Notes: generated by a model from the letters alone, not told the origin. Positions 1 through 11,061 are shown, numbered from the stretch's first letter. The stretch is DNA of 64,000 bases from Panulirus ornatus (GCF_036320965.1 NC_092248.1:19734884-19798883), one strand, 5' to 3'. Numbers and translations are program-made.

Positions 1-1401
1 ATATATCAGATTGGGGAAGAGCAGTGCGGTTTCAGAAGTGGTAGAGGATGTGTGGATCAGGTGTTTGCTTTGAAGAATGTATGTGAGAAATACTTAGAAA
101 AGCAAATGGATTTGTATGTAGCATTTATGGATCTGGAGAAGGCATATGATAGAGTTGATAGAGATGCTCTGTGGAAGGTATTAAGAATATATGGTGTGGG
201 AGGCAAGTTGTTAGAAGCAGTGAAAAGTTTTTATCGAGGATGTAAGGCATGTGTACGTGTAGGAAGAGAGGAAAGTGATTGGTTCTCAGTGAATGTAGGT
301 TTGCGGCAGGGGTGTGTGATGTCTCCATGGTTGTTTAATTTGTTTATGGATGGGGTTGTTAGGGAGGTGAATGCAAGAGTCCTGGAAAGAGGGGCAAGTA
401 TGAAGTCTGTTGGGGATGAGAGAGCCTGGGAAGTGAGTCAGTTGTTGTTCGCTGATGATACAGCGCTGGTGGCTGATTCATGTGAGAAACTGCAGAAGCT
501 GGTGACTGAGTTTGGTAAAGTGTGTGGAAGAAGAAAGTTAAGAGTAAATGTGAATAAGAGCAAGGTTATTAGGTACAGTAGGGTTGAGGGTCAAGTCAAT
601 TGGGAGGTAAGTTTGAATGGAGAAAAACTGGAGGAAGCGAAGTGTTTTAGATATCTGGGAGTGGATCTGTCAGCGGATGGAACCATGGAAGCGGAAGTGG
701 ATCATAGGGTGGGGGAGGGGGCGAAAATTTTGGGAGCCTTGAAAAATGTGTGGAAGTCGAGAACATTATCTCGGAAAGCAAAAATGGGTATGTTTGAAGG
801 AATAGTGGTTCCAACAATGTTGTATGGTTGCGAGGCGTGGGCTATGGATAGAGTTGTGCGCAGGAGGATGGATGTGCTGGAAATGAGATGTTTGAGGACA
901 ATGTGTGGTGTGAGGTGGTTTGATCGAGTAAGTAACGTAAGGGTAAGAGAGATGTGTGGAAATAAAAAGAGCGTGGTTGAGAGAGCAGAAGAGGGTGTTT
1001 TGAAATGGTTTGGGCACATGGAGAGAATGAGTGAGGAAAGATTGACCAAGAGGATATATGTGTCGGAGGTGGAGGGAACGAGGAGAAGAGGGAGACCAAA
1101 TTGGAGGTGGAAAGATGGAGTGAAAAAGATTTTGTGTGATCGGGGCCTGAACATGCAGGAGGGTGTAAGGAGGGCAAGGAATAGAGTGAATTGGAGCGAT
1201 GTGGTATACAGGGGTTGACGTGCTGTCAGTGGAGTGAATCAAGGCATGTGAGGCGTCTGGGGTGGACCATGGAAAGCTGTGTAGGTATGTATACACGTGT
1301 GTGGACATGTGTGTGTACATGTGTATGGGGGGGGGGGGTTGGGCCATTTCTTTCGTCTGTTTCCTTGCGCTACCTCGCAGACGCGGGAGACAGCGACAAA
1401 G

Positions 1402-1432
<31 letters not shown>
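1..1432 (+). mobile_element. 5'-truncated RTE-like LINE copy, type A, with poly(A) tail
   Basis: The coding part is followed by a short 3' UTR with TG/TA-rich sequence, a G tract, the conserved tail module (a small hairpin-forming GCGCTACCTCGC segment) and 28 A residues (1,405-1,432), then (TA)n at 1,432-1,455. The 5' side starts with ATATAT at the window edge, so truncation at a TA tract is likely but the true edge is not visible. Confidence 0.85.
7..1218 (+). CDS. RTE-like LINE reverse transcriptase, 3' portion (type A)
   Basis: Open frame of 404 codons with no start of its own, since the copy is 5'-truncated or enters from outside the window. It encodes the second half of the RT and the C-terminal domain. 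Visible motifs are the fingers/palm start (QCGFRSGRGC), the first catalytic Asp in AFMDLEKAYDRVD, the RQGCVMSP turn, the FADD box, and the NVNKSK and FRYLGVDL thumb region. The tail carries MLYGCEAW, LKWFGHMERM and a basic GRP-N-RW segment. The product would make cDNA at a nicked target site. The frame is undamaged here, so the copy is young, but the endonuclease is missing and it cannot be autonomous. It ends in the type A TGA. Confidence 0.88.
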   Translation, partial: QIGEEQCGFRSGRGCVDQVFALKNVCEKYLEKQMDLYVAFMDLEKAYDRVDRDALWKVLRIYGVGGKLLEAVKSFYRGCKACVRVGREESDWFSVNVGLRQGCVMSPWLFNLFMDGVVREVNARVLERGASMKSVGDERAWEVSQLLFADDTALVADSCEKLQKLVTEFGKVCGRRKLRVNVNKSKVIRYSRVEGQVNWEVSLNGEKLEEAKCFRYLGVDLSADGTMEAEVDHRVGEGAKILGALKNVWKSRTLSRKAKMGMFEGIVVPTMLYGCEAWAMDRVVRRRMDVLEMRCLRTMCGVRWFDRVSNVRVREMCGNKKSVVERAEEGVLKWFGHMERMSEERLTKRIYVSEVEGTRRRGRPNWRWKDGVKKILCDRGLNMQEGVRRARNRVNWSDVVYRG

Positions 1433-1454
<22 letters not shown>

Positions 1455-1455
1455 T
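1432..1455. repeat. (TA)n microsatellite
   Basis: Short pure TA tract separating the poly(A) of the upstream LINE from the inverted terminal region of the Penelope-like element. Confidence 0.95.
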
Positions 1456-1612
1456 GTTCCTAAGGATCCACTGGGAAAATGAGACACGATAAGTTCCCAA
1501 GTGCACTTTAGTGTAATAATCACATCATCAGGGGAGACACAAGAGAGAAATATTAGTCAGTTGATATACATCGTTGAGACAAAGCTAGGACGCCATTTGG
1601 TAAACATGTGAT
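1456..1612 (-). repeat. PLE terminal repeat, inverted copy
   Basis: Reverse complement of the PLE right end at about 3,478-3,640, with scattered substitutions. It contains the CTGATGA box of the hammerhead-like motif (minus strand, 1,525-1,531), but the following GAAA box reads TAAA, so this ribozyme copy should be inactive. Confidence 0.82.
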
Positions 1613-1676
1613 TTTTACACGAAAGTGCACTTGGGAACTTATCGTGTTTCATTTTCCCAGTGGACTCATAGGAATA
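1613..1676 (+). repeat. PLE terminal repeat, partial direct copy
   Basis: Direct copy of the distal part of the PLE terminus (equivalent to about 3,580-3,636), directly before the coding region. The motif reads into ACACGAAAGTGCACTTGGG, so the 3' half of the hammerhead-like core is present without its CTGATGA half. Confidence 0.75.
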
Positions 1677-1679
1677 TTT

Positions 1680-2035
1680 TGATGAAACGCAAAATTGTGA
1701 TCCTTTCCAATACAGTAATTTAAGTAAGGATGAAATTACTATCTGTAAGGGTTTAGTGTATTCCAGTTTGTCAAAATGGAACCTAATTGCCCTAAAAGAT
1801 TCATAAGAGCTATTAACACCTAAAAAAAAGACAAGAATATACATATTACTAAAGCAGATAAGGCTATTACTGTTGTGATTTGGGACAAAAGTATCTGTTT
1901 TTCTAAAACTATTAATCTTCTAAATGATGACACAACATATTCTGAACTTACTAAAAATCCCTTAAAAGTAATTAATTCTCATTTCAATAAAGAAATGAAG
2001 TTGTTGTTGAAAGGCAATAGTTTCTTATCAAAAGT
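1680..2035 (+). pseudogene. PLE N-terminal coding remnant
   Basis: Reading before the first frame change gives the PLE N-terminal signature NIHITKADKA followed by VVIWDKS, LLNDDTTYSEL and NPLK. This region precedes the RT palm in PLE proteins. An in-frame TAA lies at about 1,821, immediately before a run of A residues, and a frame change near 2,030 separates it from the RT. Confidence 0.72.
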
Positions 2036-2872
2036 TTGTCATCTTTGTCCCCTTCATTGCCATATATGTATGGACTTATCAAAACACATAAACCGAATTT
2101 TCCAGCAAGACCTATAGTGAGTTCAGTAGGCTCCATCACATATAAATTGTCAAAATGGTTAGTTTCTTTATTAAGCCTTTTAGTGGGTAAGGTATCAAAT
2201 TCTAATATCATGAACAGTGTAGATTTACTCAACAAGTTAAACAATATCAATGTTGATTTTGATTTCAAACTACTTAGCTTTGATGTTTCCCCACTTTTCA
2301 CTAAAGTTCCAGTTGATGACCTTTTAGAATATTTATTTGATGATTTGGATGATATTCATTTACTTGCTTCAAAATCTGTTTTCATTGAACTGATAAAATT
2401 ATGTATAAAAGACTGTGTATCTCAATTCAGTGGAGAATATTATGCTCAAAAATTTGGTAACCCTCTTCCACCTGTACTAATTAATCTTTATATGGAATTT
2501 TTTGAAAAAATACTAAAGGATATCTTACTTTCTAATGCAATTTGGTTTAGGTATGTAGATGATGTTCTTTGTGTTTGGCCAACAAATGAAAATTTACAAA
2601 TTTTTCTCCCCTTACTTAACAATTTCGTACCTTCCATCAAATTTACTGTAAAAAATGAAAATATTGGTATATTACCATTTTTAGATGGCATGATTCATAG
2701 GCAAGGAAACAAGTTTAAGTTTAGCATATACAGAAAACCCACCAATATATGCTCATATATCCATTATCACTCATCTCAACATGAGAGAGTTAAATTATCA
2801 TCATTTCAATATATGTTCCTTAGGGCTAATTATGTATTTGCAGTCCAGAGTTTATTGATGATGAGTTTCTGA
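2036..2872 (+). pseudogene. Penelope-like reverse transcriptase domain
   Basis: A 278-codon segment with PLE RT motifs in order: YGLIKTHKP near its N-terminus, RPIVSSVGS, the first catalytic Asp context SFDVSPLFTKVP, GNPLPPVLINLYME (PLEs usually have PLSP here) and the YVDD box in WFRYVDDVLCVW. These RTs are related to telomerase and act by target-primed synthesis. The C-terminal residues of this frame are out of register: the homologous protein continues in another frame from about 2,850 (PEFIDDEFLKIY), so the copy is a pseudogene. Confidence 0.88.
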
Positions 2873-3393
2873 AGATATATTCCATTGGATCTCAGTTAAA
2901 GTGCCCTAGATCTTTCATTGATAAATTCCCTAAGTTAGCAAAGAAATCATTTTATAGAGTTAAGCCTAAACATCCCATTAACACCAAAAATCTTTTAGTT
3001 CTCCCTTTTAATAATAATTTTACTTTACTTCCCATGTTGCTTAAATCATTTAATGTAAATGTTGCCTTTAACAACAGTAATACTATAAAGATAATCTTCA
3101 TGAGGAATTCAACAGAAAATTCTCTTGGATGCATCTATAAAGTGCCTTGTGGAAATTGTGATAGATTTTATGTTGCTCAGACTGGTAGGAATCTTTCTAT
3201 TAGACTTAAGCAACATAGATATAGTATAAGAACGGGACAAGAATCAAAAGCTTTGTTTAATCACGTTAAAAACTATGATCATTGTATTGACTGGAATAGG
3301 CAATCTCAGATATTAACTCTAACTCTATTACCACGGGAAATATCACTGAATCTTCTGCTATTGAATACGCAAAGAATTATAATCTTAACATAA
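2850..3393 (+). pseudogene. PLE linker and GIY-YIG endonuclease domain
   Basis: In the third PLE frame the protein runs through a linker to a GIY-YIG nuclease, seen as GCIYKVPCGNC followed by FYVAQTGRNLSIRLKQH, the compact PLE form with paired Cys residues and the catalytic Arg in the RL-KQH helix. The usual YIGQT reads YVAQT here. This enzyme nicks the target DNA. Its presence identifies a canonical Penelope/Poseidon-type PLE rather than the endonuclease-lacking telomeric type. Confidence 0.82.
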
Positions 3394-3477
3394 GTGATGG
3401 TCTATACAAATTAGATAACTTTATTGTTGATAAAAATTTGTAAAATGATAAGTTTATGAACGCTCGTTGTATGTTTT

Positions 3478-3635
3478 AGACAATCACATGTTTACCAAAT
3501 GGCGTCCTAGCTTCGTCTCTTCGATGTATATCAATTGACTTTTATTTCTCCCTTGTGTTTCTCCTGATGATGTGATTATTACACGAAATTGCACTTGGGA
3601 ACTTGTCGCGTTTCATTTTCCCCTTGGACTCATAG

Positions 3636-3640
<5 letters not shown>
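3478..3640 (+). repeat. PLE right terminal repeat
   Basis: Terminal segment shared with the inverted copy at 1,456-1,612 and with scraps near 20,690-20,882, 27,085-27,282, 41,990-42,108 and 52,906-53,021. It holds the hammerhead-like motif and ends at (TA)n. Confidence 0.82.
3551..3603 (+). ncRNA. Hammerhead-ribozyme-like motif in PLE terminus
   Basis: CTGATGA at 3,564-3,570 is followed by a GTG/CAC mini-stem, GAAA at 3,585-3,588, then a short stem III region and T-T ending at 3,596. Flanks of the box pair with the bases after 3,596 over 5 positions (one G-U) as stem I. This matches the minimal type I hammerheads known from PLE termini. Stem II is weak, with one unpaired U. This copy has T in place of the first G of the stem III palindrome. 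Confidence 0.6.

Positions 3641-3709
<69 letters not shown>
3638..3709. repeat. (TA)n microsatellite
   Basis: TA tract with one TG interruption, between the PLE terminus and the poly(T) (minus-strand poly(A)) of the next LINE. Confidence 0.95.
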
Positions 3710-6700
3710 TTTTTTTTTTTTTTTTATACTTTGTCGCTGTCTCCCGCGTTTGCGAGGTAGCGCAAGGAAACAGACGAAAGAAATGGCCCAACCCCCCCCC
3801 CCCATACACATGTACATACACACGTCCACACACGCAAATATACATACCTACACAGCTTTCCATGGTTTACCCCGGACGCTTCACATGCCTTGATTCAAAT
3901 CCACTGACAGCACGTCAACCCCTGTATACCACATCGCTCCAATTCACTCTATTCCTTGCCCTCCTTTCACCCTCCTGCATGTTCAGGCCCCGATCACACA
4001 AAATCCTTTTCACTCCATCTTTCCACCTCCAATTTGGTCTCCCTCTTCTCCTCGTTCCCTCCACCTCCGACACATATATCCTCTTGGTCAATCTTTCCTC
4101 ACTCATTCTCTCCATGTGCCCAAACCATTTCAAAACACCCTCTTCTGCTCTCTCAACCACGCTCTTTTTATTTCCACACATCTCTCTTACCCTTACGTTA
4201 CTTACTCGATCAAACCACCTCACACCACACATTGTCCTCAAACATCTCATTTCCAGCACATCCATCCTCCTGCGCACAACTCTATCCATAGCCCACGCCT
4301 CGCAACCATACAACATTGTTGGAACTACTATTCCTTCAAACATACCCATTTTTGCTTTCCGGGATAATGTTCTCGACTTCCACACATTTTTCAAGGCTCC
4401 CAAAATTTTCGCCCCCTCCCCCACCCTATGATCCACTTCCGCTTCCATGGTTCCATCCGCTGACAGATCCACTCCCAGATATCTAAAACACTTCACTTCC
4501 TTCAGTTTTTCACCATTCAAACTCACCTCCCAATTGACTTGACCCTCAACCCTACTGTACCTAATAACCTTGCTCTAATTCACATTTACTCTTAACTTTC
4601 TTCTTCCACACACTTTACCAAACTCCGTCACCAGCTTCTGCAGTTTCTCACATGAATCCGCCACCAGCGCTGTATCATCAGCGAACAACAACTGACTCAC
4701 TTCCCAAGCTCTCTCATCCCCAACAGACTTCATACTTGCCCCTCTTTCCAAGACTCTTGCATTTACCTCCCTAACAACCCCATCCATAAACAAATTAAAC
4801 AACCATGGAGACATCACACACCCCTGCCGCAAACCTACATTCACTGAGAACCAATCACTTTCCTCTCTTCCTACACGTACACATGCCTTACATCCTCGAT
4901 AAAAACTTTTCACTGCTTCTAACAACTTGCCTCCCACACCATATATTCTTAATACCTTCCACAGAGCATCTCTATCAACTCTATCATATGCCTTCTCCAG
5001 ATCCATAAATGCTACATACAAATCCATTTGCTTTTCTAAGTATTTCTCACATACATTCTTCAAAGCAAACACCTGATCCACACATCCTCTACCACTTCTG
5101 AAACCACACTGCTCTTCCCCAATCTGATGCTCTGTACATGCCTTCACCCTCTCAATCAATACCCTCCCATATAATTTACCAGGAATACTCAACAAACTTA
5201 TACCTCTGTAATTTGAGCACTCACTCTTATCCCCTTTGCCTTTGTACAATGACACTATGCACGCATTCCGCCAATCCTCAGGCACCTCACCATGAGTCGT
5301 ACATACATTAAATAACCTTACCAACCAGTCAACAATACAGTCACCCCCTTTTTTAATAAATTCCACTGCAATACCATCCAAACCTGCTGCCTTGCCGGCT
5401 TTCATCTTCCGCAAAGCTTTTACTACCTCTTCTCTGTTTACCAAATCATTTTCCCCAACCCTCTCACTTTGCACACCACCTCGACCCAAACACCCTATAT
5501 CTGCCACTCTGTCATCAGACACATTCAACAAACCTTCAAAATACTCATTCCATCTCCTTCTCACATCACCACTACTTGTTATCACCTCCCCATTTACGCC
5601 CTTCACTGAAGTTCCCATTTGCTCCCTTGTCTTACGCACCCTATTTACCTCCTTCCAGAACATCTTTTTATTCTCCCTAAAATTTACTGATAGTCTCTCA
5701 CCCCAACTCTCATTTGCCCTTTTTTTCACCTCTTGCACCTTTCTCTTGACCTCCTGTCTCTTTCTTTTATACTTCTCCCACTCAATTGCATTTTTTCCCT
5801 GCAAAAATCGTCCAAATGCCTCTCTCTTCTCTTTCACTAATACTCTTACTTCTTCATCCCACCACTCACTACCCTTTCTAAACAGCCCACCTCCCACTCT
5901 TCTCATGCCACAAGCATCTTTTGCGCAATCCATCACTGATTCCCTAAATACATCCCATTCCTCCCCCACTCCCCTTACTTCCATTGTTCTCACCTTTTTC
6001 CATTCTGTACACAGTCTCTCCTCATACTTCTTCACACAGGTCTCCTTCCCAAGCTCACTTACTCTCACCACCTTCTTCACCCCAACATTCACTCTTCTTT
6101 TCTGAAAACCCATACTAATCTTCACCTTAGCCTCCACAAGATAATGATCAGACATCCCTCCAGTTGTACCTCTCAGCACATTGACATCCAAAAGTCTCTC
6201 TTTCGCACGCCTGTCAATTAACACGTAATCCAATAACGCTCTCTGGCCATCTCTCCTACTTACATAAGTATACTTATGTATATCTCGCTTTTTAAACCAG
6301 GTATTCCCAATCATCAGTCCTTTTTCAGCACATAAATCTACAAGCTCTTCACCATTTCCATTTACAACACTGAACACCCCATGCATACCAATTATTCCCT
6401 CAACTGCCACATTACTCACCTTTGCATTCAAATCACCCATCACTATAACCCGGTCTCGTGCATCAAAACCGCTAACACACTCATTTAGCTGCTCCCAAAA
6501 CACTTGCCTCTCATGATCTTTCTTCTCATGCCCAGGTGCATATGCACCAATAATCACCCACCTCTCTCCATCAACTTTCAATTTTACCCATATTAATCGA
6601 GAATTTAATTTCTTACATTCTATCACATACTCCCACAACTCCTGTTTCAGGAGTATTGCTACTCCTTCCCTTGCTCTTGTCCTCTCACTAACCCCTGACT

Positions 6701-6920
6701 TCACTCCCCAGACATTTCCAAACCACTCTTCCCCTTTACCCTTGAGCTTCGTTTCACTCAGAGCCAAAACATCCAGGTTCCTTTCCTCAAACATACTACC
6801 TATCTCTCCTTTTTTCACATCTTGGTTACATCCACACACATTTAGGCACCCCACTCTGAGCCTTCGAGGAGGATGAGCACTCCCCGCGTGACTCCTTCTT
6901 CTGTTTCCCATTTTAGAAAG

Positions 6921-6924
<4 letters not shown>
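3709..6924 (-). mobile_element. Near-complete RTE-like LINE, type A
   Basis: Best-preserved copy in the window, about 3.2 kb. It runs from a 17-base poly(A) tail (poly(T) at 3,709-3,725) through the tail module and 3' UTR, the full ORF, and a 5' leader of only about 13 bases before (TA)n. Both ends abut TA tracts. It serves as the reference for the other copies. Confidence 0.92.
3915..6911 (-). pseudogene. RTE-like LINE polyprotein (EN-RT), single nonsense codon
   Basis: 998-codon frame from ATG at 6,911 to TGA at 3,915, interrupted only by TAG at 4,575 (codon 779, Lys in related copies). EN, residues about 20-260: Asn24, catalytic Glu53 in SETK, Tyr124 in GAYAP, Asp160/Asn162 in GDLNA, YVLID (229-233) and SDH (254-256). 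These are the APE-type nuclease residues. RT, about 480-850: AGLDG (509-513), Asp637 in FMDLEKAYD, RQGCVMSP (695-702), FADD (743-746). The C-terminus is basic and Trp-rich (GRPNWRWKDG). The EN would nick target DNA and the RT would copy its own RNA from the nick. One reversion would restore the frame, so the copy is recent. RTE assignment rests on domain order and motif style; another APE-type clade is possible. Confidence 0.9.

Positions 6925-6991
<67 letters not shown>
6924..6991. repeat. (TA)n microsatellite
   Basis: TA tract between the 5' end of the full-length LINE and the 3' tail of the next minus-strand LINE copy. Confidence 0.95.
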
Positions 6992-6995
<4 letters not shown>

Positions 6996-7391
6996 TTATT
7001 TATTTTATTATACTTTGTCACTGTCTCCCGCGTTTGCGAGGTAGCGCAAGGAAACAGACGAAAGAAATGGCCCAACCCCCCCCCATACACATGTATATAC
7101 ATACGTCCACACACGCAAATATACATACCTACACAGCTTTCCATGGTTTACCCCAGACGCTTCACATGCCTTGATTCAATCCACTGACAGCACGTCAACC
7201 CCGGTATACCACATCGCTCCAATTCACTCTATTCCTTGCCCTGCTTTCACCCTCCTGCATGTTCAGGCCCCGATCACACAAAATCTTTTTCACTCCATCT
7301 TTCCACCTCCAATTTGGTCTGCCTCTTCTCCTTGTTCCCTCCACCTCCGACACATATATCCTCTTGGTCAATCTTTCCTCACTCATCCTCT

Positions 7392-7393
<2 letters not shown>
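6991..7393 (-). mobile_element. 5'-truncated RTE-like LINE, 3' end only, type A
   Basis: Holds the tail module, type A 3' UTR and the last 66 codons (from ERMSEERLTKR to the TGA at 7,195). It is truncated at a TA tract in the middle of the ERM codons. Its tail is an AT-rich mix rather than pure A. Confidence 0.88.

Positions 7394-7457
<64 letters not shown>
7394..7457. repeat. (TA)n microsatellite
   Basis: TA tract separating two same-orientation LINE 3' ends, followed by poly(T) 7,457-7,468. Confidence 0.95.
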
Positions 7458-7465
<8 letters not shown>

Positions 7466-10100
7466 TTTATACTTTGTCGCTGTCTCCCGCGTTTGCGAGG
7501 TAGCGCAAGGAAGCAGACGAAAGAAATGGCCCCCCCCCCCCATACACATGTATATACATACGTCCACACACGCAAATATACATACCTACACAGCTTTCCA
7601 TGGTTTACCCCAGACGCTTCACATGCCTTGATTCAATCCACTGACAGCACGTCAACCCCGGTATACCACATCGCTCCAATTCACTCTATTCCTTGCCCTC
7701 CTTTCACCCTCCTGCATGTTCAGGCCCCGATCACACAAAATATTTTTCACTACATCTTTCCACCTCCAATTTGGTCTCGCACTTCTCCTCGTTCCCTCCA
7801 CCTCCGACATATATATCCTCTTGGTCAATCTTTCCTCACTCATTCTCTCCATGTGCCCAAACCATTTCAAAACACCCTCTTCTGCTCTCTCAACCACGCT
7901 CTTTTTATTTCCACACATCTCTCTTACCCTTACGTTCCTTACTCGATGAAACCACCTCACACCACACATTGTCCTCAAACATCTCATTTCCAGCACATCC
8001 ATCCTCCTGCGCACAACTCTATCCATAGCCCACGCCTCACAACCATACAACATTGTTGGAACCACTATTCCTTCAAACATACCCATTTTTGCTTTCCGAG
8101 ATAATGTTCTCGACTTCCACACATTCTTCAAGGCTCCCAGGATTTTCGCCCCCTCCCTCACCCTATGATCCACTTCCACTTCCATGGTTCCATCCGCTGC
8201 CAGATCCACCCTCAGATATCTAAAACACTTTACTTCCTCCAGTTTTTCTCCATTCAAACTTACATCACAATTGACTTGACCCTCAACCCTACTGTACCTA
8301 ATAACCTTGCTCTTATTCACATTTACTCTTAACTTTCTTCTTTCACACACTTTACCAAACTCAGTCACCAGCTTCTGCAGTTTCTCAAATGAATCAGCCA
8401 CCAGCGCTGTATCATCAGCGAACAACTGACCCACTTCCCAAGCTCTCTCATCCACAACAGACTTCATACTTGCCCCTCTTTCCAAAACTCTTCCATTTAT
8501 CTACCTAACAACCCCATCCATAAACAAATTAAACAACCATGGAGACATCACACACACCTGCCGCAAACCTACATTCACTGAGAACCAATCACTTTCCTCT
8601 CTTCCTACACGTACACATGCCTTACATCCTCGATAAAAACTTTTCACTGCTTCTAACAACTTGCCTCCCACACCATATATTCTTAATACCTTCCACAGAG
8701 CATCTCTATCAACTCTATCATATGCCTTCTCCAGATCCATAAATGCTACATACAAATCCATTTGCTTTTCTAAGTATTTCTCACATACATTCTTCAAAGC
8801 TAACACCTGATCCACACATCCTCTACCACTTCTGAACCCACACTGCTCTTCCCCAATCTGATGCTCTGTACATGCCTTCACCCTCTCAATCAATACCCTC
8901 CCATATAATTTACTAGGAATACCCCACAAACTTATACCTATGAAATTTGAGCTCTCACTCTTATCCCCTTTGCCTTTGTACAATGGCACTATGCACGCAT
9001 TCCGCCAATCCTCAGGCACCTCACCATGAGTCATACATACATTAAATAACCTTACCAACCAGTCAATAATACAGTCACCCACTCACTCTTATCCCCTTTG
9101 CCTTTGTACAATGGCACTATGCACGCATTCCGCCAATCCTCAGGCACCTCACCATGAGTCATACATACATTAAATAACCTTACCAACCAGTCTATAATAC
9201 AGTCACACCCTTTTTTTTAATAAATTCCACTGCAGTACCATCCAAACCTGCTGCCTTGCCGGCTTTCATCTTCCGCAAAGCTTTTACTACCTCTTCTCTG
9301 TTTACCAAATCATTTTCCCTAACCCTCTCACTTTGCACACCACCTCAACCAAAACACCCTATATCTGCAACTCTACCATCAAAGACATTCAACAAACCTT
9401 AAAAATACTTACTCCATCTCCTTCTCACATCACCACTACTTGTTATCACCTCCCCATTTGCGCCCTTCACTGAAGTTCCCATTTGCTCTCTTGTCTTACG
9501 TACTTTATTTACCTCCTTCCAGAACATCTTTTTATTCTCCCTAAAATTTAATGATACTCTCTCACCGCAACTCTCATTTCCCCTCTTTTTCACCTCTTGC
9601 ACCTCCTGTCTCTTTCTTTTATACATCTCCCACTCAATTGCATTTTTTCCCTGCCAAAATCGTCCAAATGCCTCTCTCTTCTCTTTCACTGATAATCTTA
9701 CTTCTTCATCCCACCACTCACTACCCTTTCTAATCAACCCACCTCCCTCTCTTCTCATGCCACAAGCATCTTTTGCGCAATCCATCACTGATTCCCTAAA
9801 TACATCCCATTCCTCCCCCACTCCCCTTCCTTCCATTGTTCTCACCATTTTCCATTGTGTACTCAGTCTCTCCTGGTACTTCCTCACACAAGTCTCCTTC
9901 CCAAGCTCACTTACTCTAACCACCCTCTTCACCCTAACATTCACTCTTCTTTTCTGAAAACCCATACAAATCTTCACCTTGGCTTCCACAAGATAATGAT
10001 CAGACATCCCACCAGTTGCACCTCTCAGCACATTAACATTCAAAAGTCTCTCTTTCGCGCGCCTGTCAATTAACACGTAATCCAATATCGCTCTCTGGCC
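7457..10100 (-). mobile_element. RTE-like LINE, 5'-truncated in EN, frameshifted, type A
   Basis: Runs from the poly(A) tail through the RT into the EN domain, where it stops in the sequence for GQR-ILDYVLID at a TA tract. Coding pieces lie at 7,652-8,485 (thumb and C-terminus), 8,501-9,082 (RT palm) and 9,399-10,085 (EN end and linker). It carries frameshifts, a nonsense codon near 9,402 and a tandem duplication of about 130 bp. It shares a 12-bp in-frame linker deletion (KRKV absent before QEVKKRGN) with the copy at 15.4-18.3 kb, so the two belong to one sub-lineage. Confidence 0.88.
8954..9210 (-). repeat. Tandem duplication of about 130 bp inside LINE RT
   Basis: The segment encoding the WRNACIVPLYKGKGDKSE region and the preceding NVCMTHGE region occurs twice back to back (about 8,954-9,080 and 9,083-9,210). 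It is unique to this copy and therefore arose after or during insertion. Confidence 0.85.
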
Positions 10101-10124
10101 ATATATATATATATATATATATAT
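10101..10124. repeat. (TA)n microsatellite at an inverted LINE-LINE junction
   Basis: Short TA tract where a minus-strand LINE ends at its EN and a plus-strand LINE begins inside its RT. Confidence 0.95.
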
Positions 10125-11056
10125 GAGAAACTGCAGAAGCTGGTGACTGAGTTTGGTAAAGTGTGTGAAAGAAGAAAGTTAAGAGTAAATGTGAATAAGA
10201 GCAAGGTTATTAGGTACAGTAGGGTTGAGGGTCAAGTCAATTGGGAGGTGAGTTTGAATGGAGAAAAACTGGAGGAAGTGAAGTGTTTTAGATATCTGGG
10301 AGTGGATCTGGCAGCGGATGGAACCATGGAAGCGGAAGTGGATCATAGGGTGGGGGAGGGGGCGAAAATTCTGGGAGCCTTGAAGAATGTGTGGAAGTCG
10401 AGAACATTATCTCGGAAAGCAAAAATGGGTATGTTTGAAGGAATAGTGGTTCCAACAATGTTGTATGGTTGCGAGGCGTGGGCTATGGATAGAGTTGTGC
10501 GCAGGAGGATGGATGTGCTGGAAATGAGATGTTTGAGGACAATGTGTGGTGTGAGGTGGTTTGATCGAGTAAGTAACGTAAGGGTAAGAGAGATGTGTGG
10601 AAATAAAAAGAGCGTGGTTGAGAGAGCAGAAGAGGGTGTTTTGAAATGGTTTGGGCACATGGAGAGAATGAGTGAGGAAAGATTGACCAAGAGAATGTAT
10701 GTGTCGGAGGTGGAGGGAACGAGGAGAAGAGGGAGACCAAATTGGAGGTGGAAAGATGGAGTGAAAAAGATTTTGTGTGATCGGGGCCTGAACATGCAGG
10801 AGGGTGAAAGGAGGGCAAGGAATAGAGTAAATTGGAGCGATGTGGTATACCTGGGTTGAGGTGGTGTCAGTGGAGTGAATCAAGGGATGTGAAGCGACTG
10901 GGGTAAACCATGGAAAGCTGTGTAGGTATGTATATTTGCGTGTGTGGACGTATGTATATACATGTGTATGGGGGTGGGTTGGGCCATTTCTTTCGTCTGT
11001 TTCCTTGCGCTACCTCGCAAACGCAGGAGACAGCGGCAAAAAAAAAAAAAAAAAAA

Positions 11057-11060
<4 letters not shown>
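10125..11060 (+). mobile_element. 5'-truncated RTE-like LINE, type A, intact remaining frame
   Basis: Begins at codons for EKLQKLVTEF just after the FADD box, is open to the TGA ending at 10,859 (about 245 codons), and continues through the type A 3' UTR and tail module to a 23-base poly(A) (11,038-11,060). No frame damage is seen in the retained part, so it is recent. Confidence 0.9.

Positions 11061-11061
<1 letters not shown>

Larger units (their letters stand above)
1456..3640 (+). mobile_element. Penelope-like element (PLE), degenerate, with inverted and direct terminal repeats
   Basis: The element carries a PLE-type RT followed by a GIY-YIG domain. Its right end (about 3,478-3,640) recurs inverted at the left end (about 1,456-1,612), and a partial direct copy lies at 1,613-1,676. 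Inverted plus direct terminal copies are the usual PLE pseudo-LTR arrangement. Both sides are bounded by (TA)n. The coding part is broken by an in-frame TAA near 1,821 and by frame changes near 2,030 and 2,850. Base composition is AT-rich and lacks the purine skew of the neighbouring LINEs, consistent with an independent origin. Confidence 0.9.

Noticed and set aside
766..1506. Long antisense ORFs inside LINE copies (246, 150 and 111 codons here, recurring in nearly every copy)
   Set aside because: They mirror the conserved RT sense frame, have low-complexity P/S/H/L/T composition and no recognisable domain. They persist only because the CT-rich complement lacks stops.
4805..5008. Recurrent 67-codon ORF beginning METSHTPAAN in many places
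   Set aside because: It is antisense to the RT segment around RQGCVMSP. Its ATG comes from the complement of the CCATGG at the SPWL codons. No independent evidence of expression.
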